Below, piece by piece: positions 8,902 to 18,113 of a stretch of 64,000 bases of DNA. The translations under genes and the position numbers were made by a program. This DNA comes from JAGVPT01 sp035505655 (lineage in GTDB: Bacteria > Bacteroidota > Ignavibacteria > UBA10030 > UBA8401), in assembly GCA_035505655.1 (NCBI GenBank), contig DATJQP010000100.1, positions 33,237-97,236 on the forward strand, in the 5' to 3' direction. The notes beneath the pieces are model-generated. The model saw nothing but the letters and a program-made list of their open reading frames with translations. It had not been told where the DNA came from and made no database searches. Each line of letters starts with the position of its first letter. Position 1 is the stretch's first letter.

Positions 8902-8924
8902 CCTCTGAGCGAGGAGGATCACGC

Positions 8925-9509
8925 ATGCGCACCGCAGCCATCCAACGAAAGACAAAAGAGACCAATATCTCGATCACCCTGCGGATTGACGGGAGCGGGA
9001 AATATAGTGTTGCGACGGGGATCGGCTTTCTCGACCACATGCTCGAACTCTTTGCGAAGCATGGGATGTTCGACCTTCAGTTGAAGTGCAAAGGGGATCT
9101 CCGCGTTGACGATCACCATACGACCGAAGACGTCGCGATAGCACTCGGGAAAGCGTTCGACAAAGCCCTTGCGGACCGGGGAGGCATCGCCCGCTATGGC
9201 ATGGCGTACGTGCCGATGGATGAGACGCTGGCCAGGTGCGTCGTCGATCTGGGAGGGCGATCATCCCTTGTCTTCAAAGCGGAGTTCAACAGGAAAAATG
9301 TCGGAGACCTCTCGACCGAGATGATCCGCCATTTTTTCCAGTCGTTCGCGGACAACCTCAAGGCGAACTTCCACGTGGAAGTGCTCTACGGCGCGAATAC
9401 CCACCATAAGATAGAGGCGATGTTCAAAGCTCTTGCCCGATCGCTTCGTGCCGCGTGCGAAAAAGATGTGCGGGTGAAGGGCGTCCTCTCCACGAAAGGG
9501 AGGATCTAG
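8925..9509 (+). CDS. hisB: Imidazoleglycerol-phosphate dehydratase
   Basis: This enzyme catalyses the sixth step of histidine synthesis, dehydration of imidazole-glycerol phosphate. The 194-residue protein is the monofunctional form, without the N-terminal histidinol-phosphatase domain of enterobacterial HisB. The two manganese-binding His-His motifs of the internal repeat are visible: DHHTTED (H64, H65) and NTHHKIEA near residues 161-168. GAGGAGG lies in good spacing before the ATG. It opens a run hisB-hisH-hisA-hisF-hisI. hisG, hisD, hisC and hisE are not in the window. Confidence 0.97.
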   Translation: MRTAAIQRKTKETNISITLRIDGSGKYSVATGIGFLDHMLELFAKHGMFDLQLKCKGDLRVDDHHTTEDVAIALGKAFDKALADRGGIARYGMAYVPMDETLARCVVDLGGRSSLVFKAEFNRKNVGDLSTEMIRHFFQSFADNLKANFHVEVLYGANTHHKIEAMFKALARSLRAACEKDVRVKGVLSTKGRI

Positions 9510-9529
9510 TCGTAAAGATCCCGACGCTC

Positions 9530-10135
9530 ATGATTGGTATCATCGATTACAGACTCAACAACCTTCGCTCCGTCCAGAAGGCCTTCGAGAAAGTGGGGGC
9601 CTCAGCCTTCATCTCCAGCGACCCCAAGGACCTCGCCCGGGCGGACAAACTCGTCCTTCCGGGGGTCGGAGCGTTCGGAGCCGCGATGGGAAATATCGCG
9701 ACGCTTGGGCTCGAGCCGACGATTCGCCGGCATGTCGAGTCCGGGCGCCCGTTGATCGGAATCTGCCTCGGAATGCAGCTTCTTTTTTCGAGGAGCTGCG
9801 AACTTGGCCTCTTCGACGGGCTTGACTTCATCAAGGGAGAGGTGAAGCTTTTTCCGGGGAGCGTGAAGATCCCTCATATCGGTTGGAACCAGGTGGAGCT
9901 TCGGGGCGCTTCCCCCCTCATGAAATCGGTGGAGGAGAAGAGTTTCGTCTATTTTGTTCATTCTTACTATGCCGAGCCGAAGGAACCGGTCACGATCGCG
10001 ACAACGGAGTACGGCTTCCACTTTACTTCGGCAGTCCAAAAGAGCAACGTGTTCGGCATCCAGTTCCATCCTGAAAAGAGCCAGAAGGCAGGGCTCCAGA
10101 TGCTGAAGAACTTCGCGGAAATGCAGCAGCCATGA
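9530..10135 (+). CDS. hisH: Imidazole glycerol phosphate synthase, glutamine amidotransferase subunit
   Basis: HisH hydrolyses glutamine and feeds ammonia to HisF. The 201-residue protein shows the class I amidotransferase triad: C79 in GICLGMQ, and H180 and E182 in FHPEKSQ. The oxyanion region near PGVGAFG is also present. I start at the ATG at 9530 because MIGIIDY is the family N-terminus; 25 further in-frame upstream codons overlap hisB and have no similarity. The ribosome binding site is weak. Its stop overlaps the hisA start in ATGA, indicating coupling. Its partner hisF lies two genes downstream. Confidence 0.96.
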   Translation: MIGIIDYRLNNLRSVQKAFEKVGASAFISSDPKDLARADKLVLPGVGAFGAAMGNIATLGLEPTIRRHVESGRPLIGICLGMQLLFSRSCELGLFDGLDFIKGEVKLFPGSVKIPHIGWNQVELRGASPLMKSVEEKSFVYFVHSYYAEPKEPVTIATTEYGFHFTSAVQKSNVFGIQFHPEKSQKAGLQMLKNFAEMQQP

Positions 10136-10896
10136 TCCTCATATTTCCGGCAATCGACATCAGGGACGGAAAGTGCGTTCGCCTCGTTCAGGGAACGCCG
10201 GGGACCGAGACGATCTATTCGGACGATCCGGCGAAAATGGCCATCCTCTGGCGTGGCGAGAACGCGAAGACCCTCCATGTCGTCGACCTGGACGGCGCCT
10301 TCGAAGGGAAGATGAAGAACCTCGACGCCATAAGGAAGATCGTCGAGGCGGTCGATATCCCGATCCAGCTCGGTGGAGGCATCCGGACGTACGAGGAGGT
10401 TCGGGAGCTCTTTGCGATCGGCGTCTACCGTGTCGTCCTCGGGACGGCGGCGATCGAGGATCCGGACCTTGTCGCGAAGATCGTCAAGGACTTCGGCATG
10501 AGGAAGATCGCGATCGGGATCGATGCGAAGAACGGGATCGTCATGACACAGGGGTGGAAACACGACTCAGGGCTTACGGCGATCTCCCTTGCCCTCAATA
10601 TGAAGGCCCTCGGAATCTGTCGTATCGTCTACACCGATATCCTTCGGGACGGGATGCTCACGGGGCCGAACTTCGAGGCGATAAAAGAAATCGCGACGAA
10701 GACCGGACTGAAGGTCACTGCCTCCGGAGGGGTTTCGGGATTCGGCGACCTCATCAAGATGCAGGAACTGGAGAAGTTCGGCGTCGATTCGGTCATTGTG
10801 GGCAAAGCCCTTTATGAGAATAGGTTCCCCTGCCAGGCGCTCTGGCGTCAGAACGAGAAAGATCTCAAAGACCTTGGTCCCACGAGGCGGATCTAG
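10132..10896 (+). CDS. hisA: ProFAR isomerase (HisA)
   Basis: This (beta/alpha)8 isomerase performs the Amadori rearrangement of ProFAR to PRFAR. The 254 residues begin MILIFPAIDIRDGK with the catalytic base D9. D131 (GIDAKNG) and T168/D169 (VYTDILRDG) match the second catalytic half, and phosphate-binding glycines occur near LGGGIR and ASGGV. It overlaps hisH by four bases. The C-terminus, with its LWRQNEKD segment, is slightly longer than the commonest form. Nothing suggests dual TrpF function. Confidence 0.95.
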   Translation: MILIFPAIDIRDGKCVRLVQGTPGTETIYSDDPAKMAILWRGENAKTLHVVDLDGAFEGKMKNLDAIRKIVEAVDIPIQLGGGIRTYEEVRELFAIGVYRVVLGTAAIEDPDLVAKIVKDFGMRKIAIGIDAKNGIVMTQGWKHDSGLTAISLALNMKALGICRIVYTDILRDGMLTGPNFEAIKEIATKTGLKVTASGGVSGFGDLIKMQELEKFGVDSVIVGKALYENRFPCQALWRQNEKDLKDLGPTRRI

Positions 10897-11040
10897 TGTC
10901 GCTTCCAAGAACTCCTGTCGTGCCCTGAACTAGCAATGGTGGCGTTTAGAGCGGCGATGTGCGTATTTGGACTCAAGATCATATAGGAGAAGGGGCACCA
11001 GTCTGATCGCGATTGTCCACGGAGCAACTTCAGGAAAAAC

Positions 11041-11802
11041 GTGCTTGCGAAAAGAATCATACCATGTCTCGACGTCGACAAAGGAAGGGTTGTCAAGGGG
11101 GTGAACTTCGTCGATCTCGTTGACGCAGGCGACCCGGTGGAGCAGGCCAAGTTCTACGACGGCGAGGGGGCGGATGAGCTCGTCTTCCTCGACATCACCG
11201 CCTCATCGGACAACCGGGCGACGATGCTCGACGTCGTGCGTAGGACCTCTGAGGAGGTCTTCATCCCTTTTACGATCGGAGGGGGGATTCGCTCCACGGC
11301 CGACATGCGGGAGATTCTCCGCAGCGGAGCGGACAAGATCAGCGTCAACACCGCGGCGGTGAAGAATCCCACTCTCATCTCGGAAGGAGCGGAAAAGTTC
11401 GGCGTTCAGTGTATCGTCGTTGCGATCGACGCGAAACGATGCGCGGGGGACATACGTTGGAAAGTCTACACGAACGGGGGGCGCACCGAGACCGATCTTG
11501 ATGCGCTCGAATGGGCCCACAAGGCAGAGAAACTCGGGGCGGGCGAAATCCTCCTCACGAGCATGGACAGGGACGGTACAAAAGACGGATACGATGTCGA
11601 GCTCCTGAGGAAGGTCACCTCCGCCGTTCGGATTCCCGTCATCGCGAGCGGAGGCGCCGGCACGCTGGACCATCTTCGTGGGGCATTCGAGGAGGGGCAT
11701 GCCGATGCCGTCCTTGCGGCGTCGATCTTTCACTTCCGGGAATACTCGATCCGACAGGCAAAAGAATATCTTCTCTCGAAAAACGTCCTCGTGAGAAACT
11801 AA
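11041..11802 (+). CDS. hisF: Imidazole glycerol phosphate synthase, cyclase subunit
   Basis: HisF cyclises PRFAR with ammonia from HisH to give imidazole-glycerol phosphate and AICAR. The 253-residue barrel carries both catalytic aspartates in standard positions, D11 (PCLDVDKG) and D130 (AIDAKR), and phosphate-binding loops at TIGGGIR and ASGGAG. The start is a GTG with AGGA five bases upstream. A 144-base gap separates it from hisA; this holds no recognisable gene apart from a 16-codon open stretch near 10935 that I do not call, and no clear promoter. Confidence 0.97.
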   Translation: MLAKRIIPCLDVDKGRVVKGVNFVDLVDAGDPVEQAKFYDGEGADELVFLDITASSDNRATMLDVVRRTSEEVFIPFTIGGGIRSTADMREILRSGADKISVNTAAVKNPTLISEGAEKFGVQCIVVAIDAKRCAGDIRWKVYTNGGRTETDLDALEWAHKAEKLGAGEILLTSMDRDGTKDGYDVELLRKVTSAVRIPVIASGGAGTLDHLRGAFEEGHADAVLAASIFHFREYSIRQAKEYLLSKNVLVRN

Positions 11803-11845
11803 TCCGGTTTTGTGAAACGTCTGTACAGAACTATTTTTAAACTGC

Positions 11846-12235
11846 ATGAATACGATCGACCAACTGAAATTTGACGAGGAGGGACTCATTCCTGCCATCG
11901 CCCAGGATGAGAAGGACGGTGTCGTCCTCATGATGGCATGGATGAACAGGGAGAGCCTCGCGAAGACCCTGGAGACCCGCCGGGCCACCTATTGGAGTCG
12001 CTCGAGGAAGAAGCTCTGGATGAAAGGGGAAGAATCGGGAAATATCCAGGAGGTGAAATCGATCTACGTCGATTGCGACGCTGATGTCGTTCTTCTCACG
12101 GTGCGTCAGGTGGGAGGGGCGGCGTGCCATACGGGTCACCGGACCTGCTTCTACCGGGAGATCACCGGAGTGAGCGAGGCATTGAAGGAATCGGGCGACA
12201 TTCTCTTCGACCCGCAGAAAGTCTACCGGAAGTGA
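11846..12235 (+). CDS. hisI: Phosphoribosyl-AMP cyclohydrolase
   Basis: This 129-residue metalloenzyme opens the adenine ring of phosphoribosyl-AMP, the third step of histidine synthesis. The metal sites are clear: the aspartate cluster DCDAD, and cysteines in AACHTGHRTCFY. MAWMNRESL near residue 30 is a family signature. The protein ends after this domain, so the HisE pyrophosphohydrolase found fused in many bacteria is absent and must be encoded elsewhere. It follows hisF by 43 bases and precedes a kinase gene by three. Confidence 0.96.
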   Translation: MNTIDQLKFDEEGLIPAIAQDEKDGVVLMMAWMNRESLAKTLETRRATYWSRSRKKLWMKGEESGNIQEVKSIYVDCDADVVLLTVRQVGGAACHTGHRTCFYREITGVSEALKESGDILFDPQKVYRK

Positions 12236-12238
12236 TCG

Positions 12239-13162
12239 ATGAAATTCACTGTCATTGGTCATTGTTCGGTTGATGTACACCACGACCCCGACGGATCGGA
12301 GAAGCGGAACCTCGGCGGGATCTGTCTCGCCGTCGGAGCGCTTGCAACAATCGCCTCTGAGACGGACGTCATCACTCCCGTTTTCGGAGTCGGCGGGGAA
12401 GAAGCCGATGAAGTGAGGGCATTCCTGGCGCGCTTCTCCAATGTCGACGCGGAAGGGCTCTTCGCGCTCGCCGGGAAGACGAACGAAGTTCACCTCTTTC
12501 CGGACGGCAACGGACGGGGCATCGAGTGCTCGAAACAGATCGCGCCGCCGATTCCTTTCGCAAACATCGAGCCGTACCTTGGAGTGAACGGCATCTTCAT
12601 CGACATGGTATCCGGATCGGACATCCTCCTCGACACCCTCGACCAGATCCGGCTGGCAGTCAGACCGAAGGGAACGCCCATTCACATCGACCTTCACTCC
12701 CTCACACTGGGGGTCGGAACAGACGCAGCCAGATACCGCCGCCCTCTCGCAGAGTGGCGTCGATGGTGTTTCATGGTTCATTCAGTTCAGATGAACGAGG
12801 AAGAGGCGGCCGGATTGACGGTTGAGCAATACTCCGAGGAAGGGCTGGCCAGGCAAATGCTCCCTCTCATGGTCAATGCGTTCTGTTTGACCCGCGGTGA
12901 GCGCGGCGTGACGGTCTTCCAACAGCAGCACAAGCACCTCTTAAGGGAAGAGATCGAGGGGGTGCCGGCAGGGGTGGCGAATGCGATCGGATGTGGCGAC
13001 GTCTTCGGAGCCGCATTTCTCTACGCGTTCACGCGCTCGAAGGATTCGGTGAAGGCGGCGCAGTTTGCGAACGAGGTGGCGGCCGCACAATCTCTCTCTG
13101 CCTCTCCGAGGGAGTTCGGTCATCTCTCCCGTTTCAGGATCTCCGAGGGAACGGCAAAATGA
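12239..13162 (+). CDS. PfkB/ribokinase-family carbohydrate or nucleoside kinase
   Basis: The 307-residue protein has the ribokinase fold: an N-terminal VIGHCSVDVH strand with substrate loop (LGGICLAVGALA) and the C-terminal PfkB signature with catalytic aspartate in AIGCGDVFGAAFL, where the usual GAGD is GCGD. The substrate cannot be assigned. It starts three bases after hisI and its stop overlaps the next gene in ATGA, so it is probably co-transcribed with the his genes. That position does not by itself imply a role in histidine synthesis. Confidence 0.85.
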   Translation: MKFTVIGHCSVDVHHDPDGSEKRNLGGICLAVGALATIASETDVITPVFGVGGEEADEVRAFLARFSNVDAEGLFALAGKTNEVHLFPDGNGRGIECSKQIAPPIPFANIEPYLGVNGIFIDMVSGSDILLDTLDQIRLAVRPKGTPIHIDLHSLTLGVGTDAARYRRPLAEWRRWCFMVHSVQMNEEEAAGLTVEQYSEEGLARQMLPLMVNAFCLTRGERGVTVFQQQHKHLLREEIEGVPAGVANAIGCGDVFGAAFLYAFTRSKDSVKAAQFANEVAAAQSLSASPREFGHLSRFRISEGTAK

Positions 13163-14070
13163 AGCGAATTCTCATTTGCGGAAGCAACGGGCTCTTCGGC
13201 CAGCGGCTGGCGATGGTGCTCGGCCACGCCAACGAGTACGAGGTGCTCAACACGTCGCATCACCGGACTTTCGCCCTCGACCATCATCTCTTCGACTATA
13301 CCCAGCTCGACATTACGTCCCGGGGGGATGTCAAGAGCCTGGTTGGAAGTTTCCGGCCGGACATCATCGTCAATGCCGCGGCGATGACCGATGTCGATGC
13401 TTGCGAGACGCAGCGTGAGCTCGCGTGGAAAGTGAATGTCGTCGGCGTGGAGAACCTCGTTGAAGTGGCAAGGAAGATTGACAGCCATCTTATTCATCTC
13501 TCCACCGACTACGTCTTTGACGGAAGAGGCGGACCGTACCGGGAAACCGACCGGCCCAACCCGATCAACTACTACGGCAAGACGAAGCTTGCGGGCGAGA
13601 ACGTCATCCATGCCGGGGGGATCGCGGCCACAATCCTGCGACCGGTCGTCGTCTTCGGAACGGGGATCGGGGTGAAGAAGAATTTTGCCCTTTGGGTGAT
13701 CGGCAACCTCCGTGGCGAGAAGAGGATCCGGTGCGTAGAGGATCAGCGTGCGAACCCGACGCACGTCAATGACGTTGCCGCGCTCGCGCTTCGCGTCATC
13801 GAGCGCGAACGGACCGGTCTCTATCATGCCGGAGGAGCGGAAGTCGTCAGCCGCTACCAATTTGCCGTTGCCGCGGCCGACGTTTTCGGATTGAACCCGG
13901 ATCTCATCGAGAAGACGACGTCGGCGGAACTGCATCAGAAAGCCCCGAGGCCGCTGCGGACGCACCTCGCGACCGAGAAGGCCCGCTCGGAGCTCGAGTA
14001 CCATCCGATGACGCTTGGCGAGGGATTACAGGCCCTCAAGCGTGAGCTGTACCACCTAACCCTCAACTGA
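13159..14070 (+). CDS. RmlD-like NAD(P)-dependent sugar reductase (SDR superfamily)
   Basis: The 303-residue protein resembles dTDP-4-dehydrorhamnose reductase. It has the nucleotide-binding GXXGXXG motif in CGSNGLFGQ, VNAAAMTDVD, the catalytic STDYVFDG and the YXXXK pair Y139/K143 (YYGKTK). The start chosen is the ATG overlapping the previous stop; longer in-frame forms overlap the kinase gene. No other rml genes are nearby, so the exact nucleotide-sugar substrate is open and another RmlD-family reductase activity is possible. Confidence 0.85.
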   Translation: MKRILICGSNGLFGQRLAMVLGHANEYEVLNTSHHRTFALDHHLFDYTQLDITSRGDVKSLVGSFRPDIIVNAAAMTDVDACETQRELAWKVNVVGVENLVEVARKIDSHLIHLSTDYVFDGRGGPYRETDRPNPINYYGKTKLAGENVIHAGGIAATILRPVVVFGTGIGVKKNFALWVIGNLRGEKRIRCVEDQRANPTHVNDVAALALRVIERERTGLYHAGGAEVVSRYQFAVAAADVFGLNPDLIEKTTSAELHQKAPRPLRTHLATEKARSELEYHPMTLGEGLQALKRELYHLTLN

Positions 14071-14071
14071 G

Positions 14072-14890
14072 ATGATGACTACCTCGAACGTGATGCGTAG
14101 GGCGAAAGCGGTCTTCGTCGCCGCCGTCCTTCTCTTCGCCGTCTCACTCTTTCAGTCGTGCGGTCCGTCGAAGGAGGCTGTCGCGCCGCCGGTCCCGGAG
14201 AAGAAGGCAATCACCTCGACGGTGAAGATCCTGACGGTCAACGCCCGCCATTCGCTCAAGGAAAAGAGCGATGTCCGCCGGCTGGCGAGATTGGTCAAAT
14301 CGACGGCGGCGGAAATCGTGGCGGTGCAGCAGATCGAGCGTCCGGAAGAGGGGAAGGAGGGATTCGACGCCGTCAGGGAGCTCGGCAAAGAGACCGACAT
14401 GTACAACTACTTCGGGAAAGCGCGCTTCTTCGAAGGGTTTGATTCCGGCAACGCGCTCCTCAGCATGTATCCGATGAAAGGAATGCTCGTCCACGAGCTC
14501 CCCGTCGGGAAGGGAAAGGTCCGGCGATCGCTCGCTTTCGGGGAGGTGGATGCGGGCCTCCGGACTGTCGGGGTGGCATCGACCGAGCTTGACGACCAGT
14601 CGTCCGCCGATCGCGTTGAGGAATCGTCGGAGATCGCCTCGTTCGTGAAGCAGTACGCGGGCGAGCTCATCGTCGTCTGCGGAGACTTCAACGAGTCTTC
14701 GTCGGGGAAGGCGGCCGCGAAAATGCAGGAAGAATTCACGGCGGCGAATGCGCTCCAGCAATCGACTGCAGCAACGTCGCAACATCTCTACACCATCAAG
14801 GATGAGAAGCTCCGTCCTCTCTCCTCGCAGAAAGTAAAGGCGGGAAACGGACTCGAGGGACTCCTCGTCACGGTGGAAATCACACAGTAA
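14072..14890 (+). CDS. Lipoprotein with degenerate endonuclease/exonuclease/phosphatase fold
   Basis: The 272-residue product has a signal peptide ending in LFQSC (C30), so it is probably a lipoprotein. The body resembles the EEP superfamily: ILTVNAR, VAVQQIE (metal-binding glutamate E89), SGNALLSM, and VCGDFNE (204-208). However, the usual histidines are missing: the NTHLD position reads STELD (residues 170-174), and the C-terminal SDH reads GNGLEG (residues 259-263). It may therefore be a non-catalytic relative. It starts one base after the RmlD-like gene and precedes serS by about 90 bases. Confidence 0.7.
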   Translation: MMTTSNVMRRAKAVFVAAVLLFAVSLFQSCGPSKEAVAPPVPEKKAITSTVKILTVNARHSLKEKSDVRRLARLVKSTAAEIVAVQQIERPEEGKEGFDAVRELGKETDMYNYFGKARFFEGFDSGNALLSMYPMKGMLVHELPVGKGKVRRSLAFGEVDAGLRTVGVASTELDDQSSADRVEESSEIASFVKQYAGELIVVCGDFNESSSGKAAAKMQEEFTAANALQQSTAATSQHLYTIKDEKLRPLSSQKVKAGNGLEGLLVTVEITQ

Positions 14891-14982
14891 TTTCACCCGC
14901 CCGGAGTTCCGCGCGTCGCTCTGCATCTGCGCCGGTGCCGCTCGTCCGGGATCTATCGTCACCGAACCTACAGAAGATTCTT

Positions 14983-16248
14983 ATGCTCGACCTCAAATTC
15001 ATCCGGGAACATGCCCCCCTGGTCAAGGAAGGGATACGCAACAAGCGCGACGTGGACAACGTCGATGAGATCCTCGCGGCCGATGAACAACGCCGTTCGC
15101 TCCTTCAGGAGGGTGAGGTGTTGAAGGCGAAGAGGAACGACGTCTCTTCGAAAATCGGGAAAATGAAGAAGGCGAATGAGGATGCAGGCCCGGCGATCGC
15201 AGAGATGAACGGCGTGAAGGAGCGGATTCAGGCGATCGATGAGGAACTCAAGATTGTCGAACAACGTCTCGAAGCTTTACTCCTGACCGTCCCGAACATT
15301 CCCCACCCCTCGGTTCCGGTCGGCGTCACTCCGGAAGACAACAAGGAGATCTTCCAGTGGGGAGAGAAGCTCTCGGCTGATTTCGAGGTCAAGCCGCATT
15401 GGGACCTCGCCGAGAAACTAGGAATCATCGACTTTGCCCGGGGTGCGAAAGTGGCGGGAGCGGGGTTTCCCTTCTATGTCGGAAAAGGGGCCACGCTCGA
15501 ACGGGCGCTCATCAATTTCTTCCTCGACAAGGCGGGAGAGAAAGGATACCGGGAAATCGGGGCTCCGATTTTCGTCAATGAAGAAAGTGCCCGGGGAACG
15601 GGCCAGATTCCGGACAAAGAGGACCTCATGTACATCGCCCAGCGGGACGGTTTCTATCTTATCCCCACCGCGGAGGTTCCGGTCACGAACTTTCACAGAA
15701 AAGAAGTGTTTGATGAGAAAGATCTTCCGGTCCGCTACGCCGCCTACACCCCCTGTTTTCGGCGCGAGGCGGGGTCGTACGGAAAGGATGTGCGTGGCCT
15801 GAACAGGCTCCATCAGTTCGACAAGGTCGAGATCGTGAAGTTCGTCCACCCATCCGTTTCGTACGACGAGCTCGAGACTCTCAGGCAGGATGCAGAGGAT
15901 CTCCTCCGTCAGATGGGATTGCCGTACCGGACGCTCCTCATGTGCACGGGGGATATGGGATTTACGCAGACGAAAAAGTACGACCTCGAAGTGTGGGCCC
16001 CGGGTCAGAAGAAATGGCTCGAGGTTTCGTCGTGCAGCAATTTTGAGGCGTTCCAGGCCCGAAGGATGAACATCAAATTCAGATCGAAGGAGACGGGAAA
16101 GCAGGAGTTCGTCCACACCCTCAACGGCTCGGCCCTCGCATTGCCGAGGATCGTCGCCGGACTCCTCGAACACTATCAAACGCCCGAAGGGAAGGTCATC
16201 ATCCCGAAAGTGCTCCATCCGTACACAAAGTTTACCGTCATCGAGTAG
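14983..16248 (+). CDS. serS: Seryl-tRNA synthetase
   Basis: This class II aminoacyl-tRNA synthetase charges tRNA-Ser. The 421-residue protein has the N-terminal tRNA-binding coiled coil (about residues 30-100), motif 2 (FRREAGSYGKD) and motif 3 near the C-terminus (ALPRIVAGLLEH). The substrate loops TAEVPVTN and EVSSCSNF are present. I start at MLDLKFIREH, the family N-terminus; an in-frame start 48 bases upstream adds residues with no similarity. It is the last gene of the run that begins at hisB. Confidence 0.97.
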   Translation: MLDLKFIREHAPLVKEGIRNKRDVDNVDEILAADEQRRSLLQEGEVLKAKRNDVSSKIGKMKKANEDAGPAIAEMNGVKERIQAIDEELKIVEQRLEALLLTVPNIPHPSVPVGVTPEDNKEIFQWGEKLSADFEVKPHWDLAEKLGIIDFARGAKVAGAGFPFYVGKGATLERALINFFLDKAGEKGYREIGAPIFVNEESARGTGQIPDKEDLMYIAQRDGFYLIPTAEVPVTNFHRKEVFDEKDLPVRYAAYTPCFRREAGSYGKDVRGLNRLHQFDKVEIVKFVHPSVSYDELETLRQDAEDLLRQMGLPYRTLLMCTGDMGFTQTKKYDLEVWAPGQKKWLEVSSCSNFEAFQARRMNIKFRSKETGKQEFVHTLNGSALALPRIVAGLLEHYQTPEGKVIIPKVLHPYTKFTVIE

Positions 16249-16294
16249 GCAAGAAAGAAACAGTGAAACGATCTCCCAGTATCCCGTCCGCTGA

Positions 16295-18058
16295 ATGAAA
16301 GCTCTCCTCCGGCTTCGTCCCTATCTTACGAAGTACAAGATGACCCTTTTGTGGGGAGTCTGTACCGTCATCGTCAGCAACCTGTTCGTCGTCGCCATGC
16401 CGCTCATCATTGGTAACGCCGTCGATACGATCAAAGGCGGACTGGAAACGGGAAAGCTCAGATCCGGGCTCCTCGCCGAGGATGCGGCGCTCATCGTCGG
16501 ATTTTCAATCGTCGCAGGTTTCATGACCTTCCTCACGCGCCAGACGATCATCGTCGTCTCGCGGAAGATCGAGTACGACCTCCGGAACGACTTCCTCGCC
16601 CATATCCAGAAGCTTTCCCTCGGCTACTTCCAGAATACGCCCACCGGCGACCTTATGGCTCATGCGACGAACGACATCGCCGCGGTGCGGAACACCCTCG
16701 GGCCCGGGATCATGTATCCCTCTGACACCTTCATGACCTTTTCGATGGCCCTGACGCTCATGTTCATCAAGGACTGGTCTCTCACGCTCATGGCGCTCGT
16801 CCCCCTTCCTCTCGTTTCGTTCGCCGTCTACAAGCTCGGGAAGATCATCCATGAAAAATTCAACGAGCGGCAGGAGCAGTATTCGCTCCTCACGACGAGA
16901 GCCCAGGAGAACCTTTCCGGGATTCGTGTCGTCAAGGCGTACGTCCGGGAGGAGTACGAAGCCGGACTCTTCGAGAAGCTGAGCTGGGTCTACCTCAAGA
17001 AGAACCTCGTTCTTGCGAAGGCGCAATCGGTGATGTGGCCTCTCATGTACATGCTGGTCGGATTTTCACTGATCATTACCGTCTACTTCGGCGGATTGCA
17101 GGTTATCGCCGGGACGATCACCATCGGAACGTTGACGGCGTTCTTCACCTATCTTTCGATGCTTATCTGGCCGATGATCGCCTTCGGCTGGGTGACAAAC
17201 ATCATCCAGCAGGGAGCCGCGTCGATGGAACGGATCGCCAGGATCTTCGATACGGTCCCCGAGATCCGGGACACCGAAGAGACGGACATCCTCATCAAAC
17301 ACATCTCCGGCGAAGTGGAATTCCGGAATGTCTCCTTCACGCACCGGGGTGCGGCCGGCCCCACGCTCAAAGGAATCAACCTCAAAATTCCCCAGGGAAC
17401 GACCCTCGCCGTCGTCGGACATACCGGCTCCGGCAAGAGCACCTTCGTGAACCTTCTGCCGAGGCTCTACGACGCGACGGAGGGAGAAATCCTCATCGAC
17501 GGGATCAATATCCGGAAGATTCCCCTTGAGGTCCTTCGCCTCCACATCGGGTACGTCCCACAGGAGACCTTCCTCTTCTCCGAAACGATCTCGGAGAACA
17601 TCGGGTACGGTGTGGACGAGATGGCCCGGGAGCAGATTTACGAGGCGGCTGAGATCTCGCAGATCTCGAAGGATGTTAACGAGTTTCCAAACCAGTTCGA
17701 GACGATGCTCGGGGAGCGGGGGATCACCCTCTCCGGAGGCCAGAAACAGCGGACGAGCATCGCGCGGGCCGTCCTCCGGAAGCCGAAAATCCTCATCCTC
17801 GACGACGCCCTGTCCTCGGTCGACACCTATACGGAAGAGGCTATCCTCAAACGGTTGCGGGGAGTCATGGCGGACAGGACGAGCATCATCATCAGCCACC
17901 GGATTTCGACGGTAAAGGATGCCGACCTCATCATTGTCATGGACAAGGGGAAGATCGTCGAGCGGGGGACTCACGACGAGCTCGTGGCGCTCGGCGGTAT
18001 CTATGCCAACCTGCACCAGAAACAGCTCCTTGAGAAGGAACTGGAGCAACTCCAGTGA
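16295..18058 (+). CDS. ABC exporter half-transporter with degenerate catalytic site
   Basis: This 587-residue protein has six transmembrane segments (about residues 18-300) followed by an ATPase domain. Walker A is GHTGSGKST near residue 375, the signature LSGGQKQR near 479, and Walker B reads ILILDDALS near 500: the catalytic glutamate is replaced by aspartate. This is the arrangement in the degenerate-site subunit of heterodimeric exporters such as TM287/288 and BmrCD. Its partner lies 55 bases downstream. The substrate is unknown; lipid or drug export is usual for the family. Confidence 0.92.
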   Translation: MKALLRLRPYLTKYKMTLLWGVCTVIVSNLFVVAMPLIIGNAVDTIKGGLETGKLRSGLLAEDAALIVGFSIVAGFMTFLTRQTIIVVSRKIEYDLRNDFLAHIQKLSLGYFQNTPTGDLMAHATNDIAAVRNTLGPGIMYPSDTFMTFSMALTLMFIKDWSLTLMALVPLPLVSFAVYKLGKIIHEKFNERQEQYSLLTTRAQENLSGIRVVKAYVREEYEAGLFEKLSWVYLKKNLVLAKAQSVMWPLMYMLVGFSLIITVYFGGLQVIAGTITIGTLTAFFTYLSMLIWPMIAFGWVTNIIQQGAASMERIARIFDTVPEIRDTEETDILIKHISGEVEFRNVSFTHRGAAGPTLKGINLKIPQGTTLAVVGHTGSGKSTFVNLLPRLYDATEGEILIDGINIRKIPLEVLRLHIGYVPQETFLFSETISENIGYGVDEMAREQIYEAAEISQISKDVNEFPNQFETMLGERGITLSGGQKQRTSIARAVLRKPKILILDDALSSVDTYTEEAILKRLRGVMADRTSIIISHRISTVKDADLIIVMDKGKIVERGTHDELVALGGIYANLHQKQLLEKELEQLQ

Positions 18059-18113
18059 CGCGGAAAGGTTCACGGACGGTCATTGAACAACGGAGAAGGC
18101 GTTTCGGTAGAGC

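Noticed and set aside
10935..10985. A 16-codon leader peptide before hisF
   Set aside because: It contains no histidine codons and no attenuator structure follows it.
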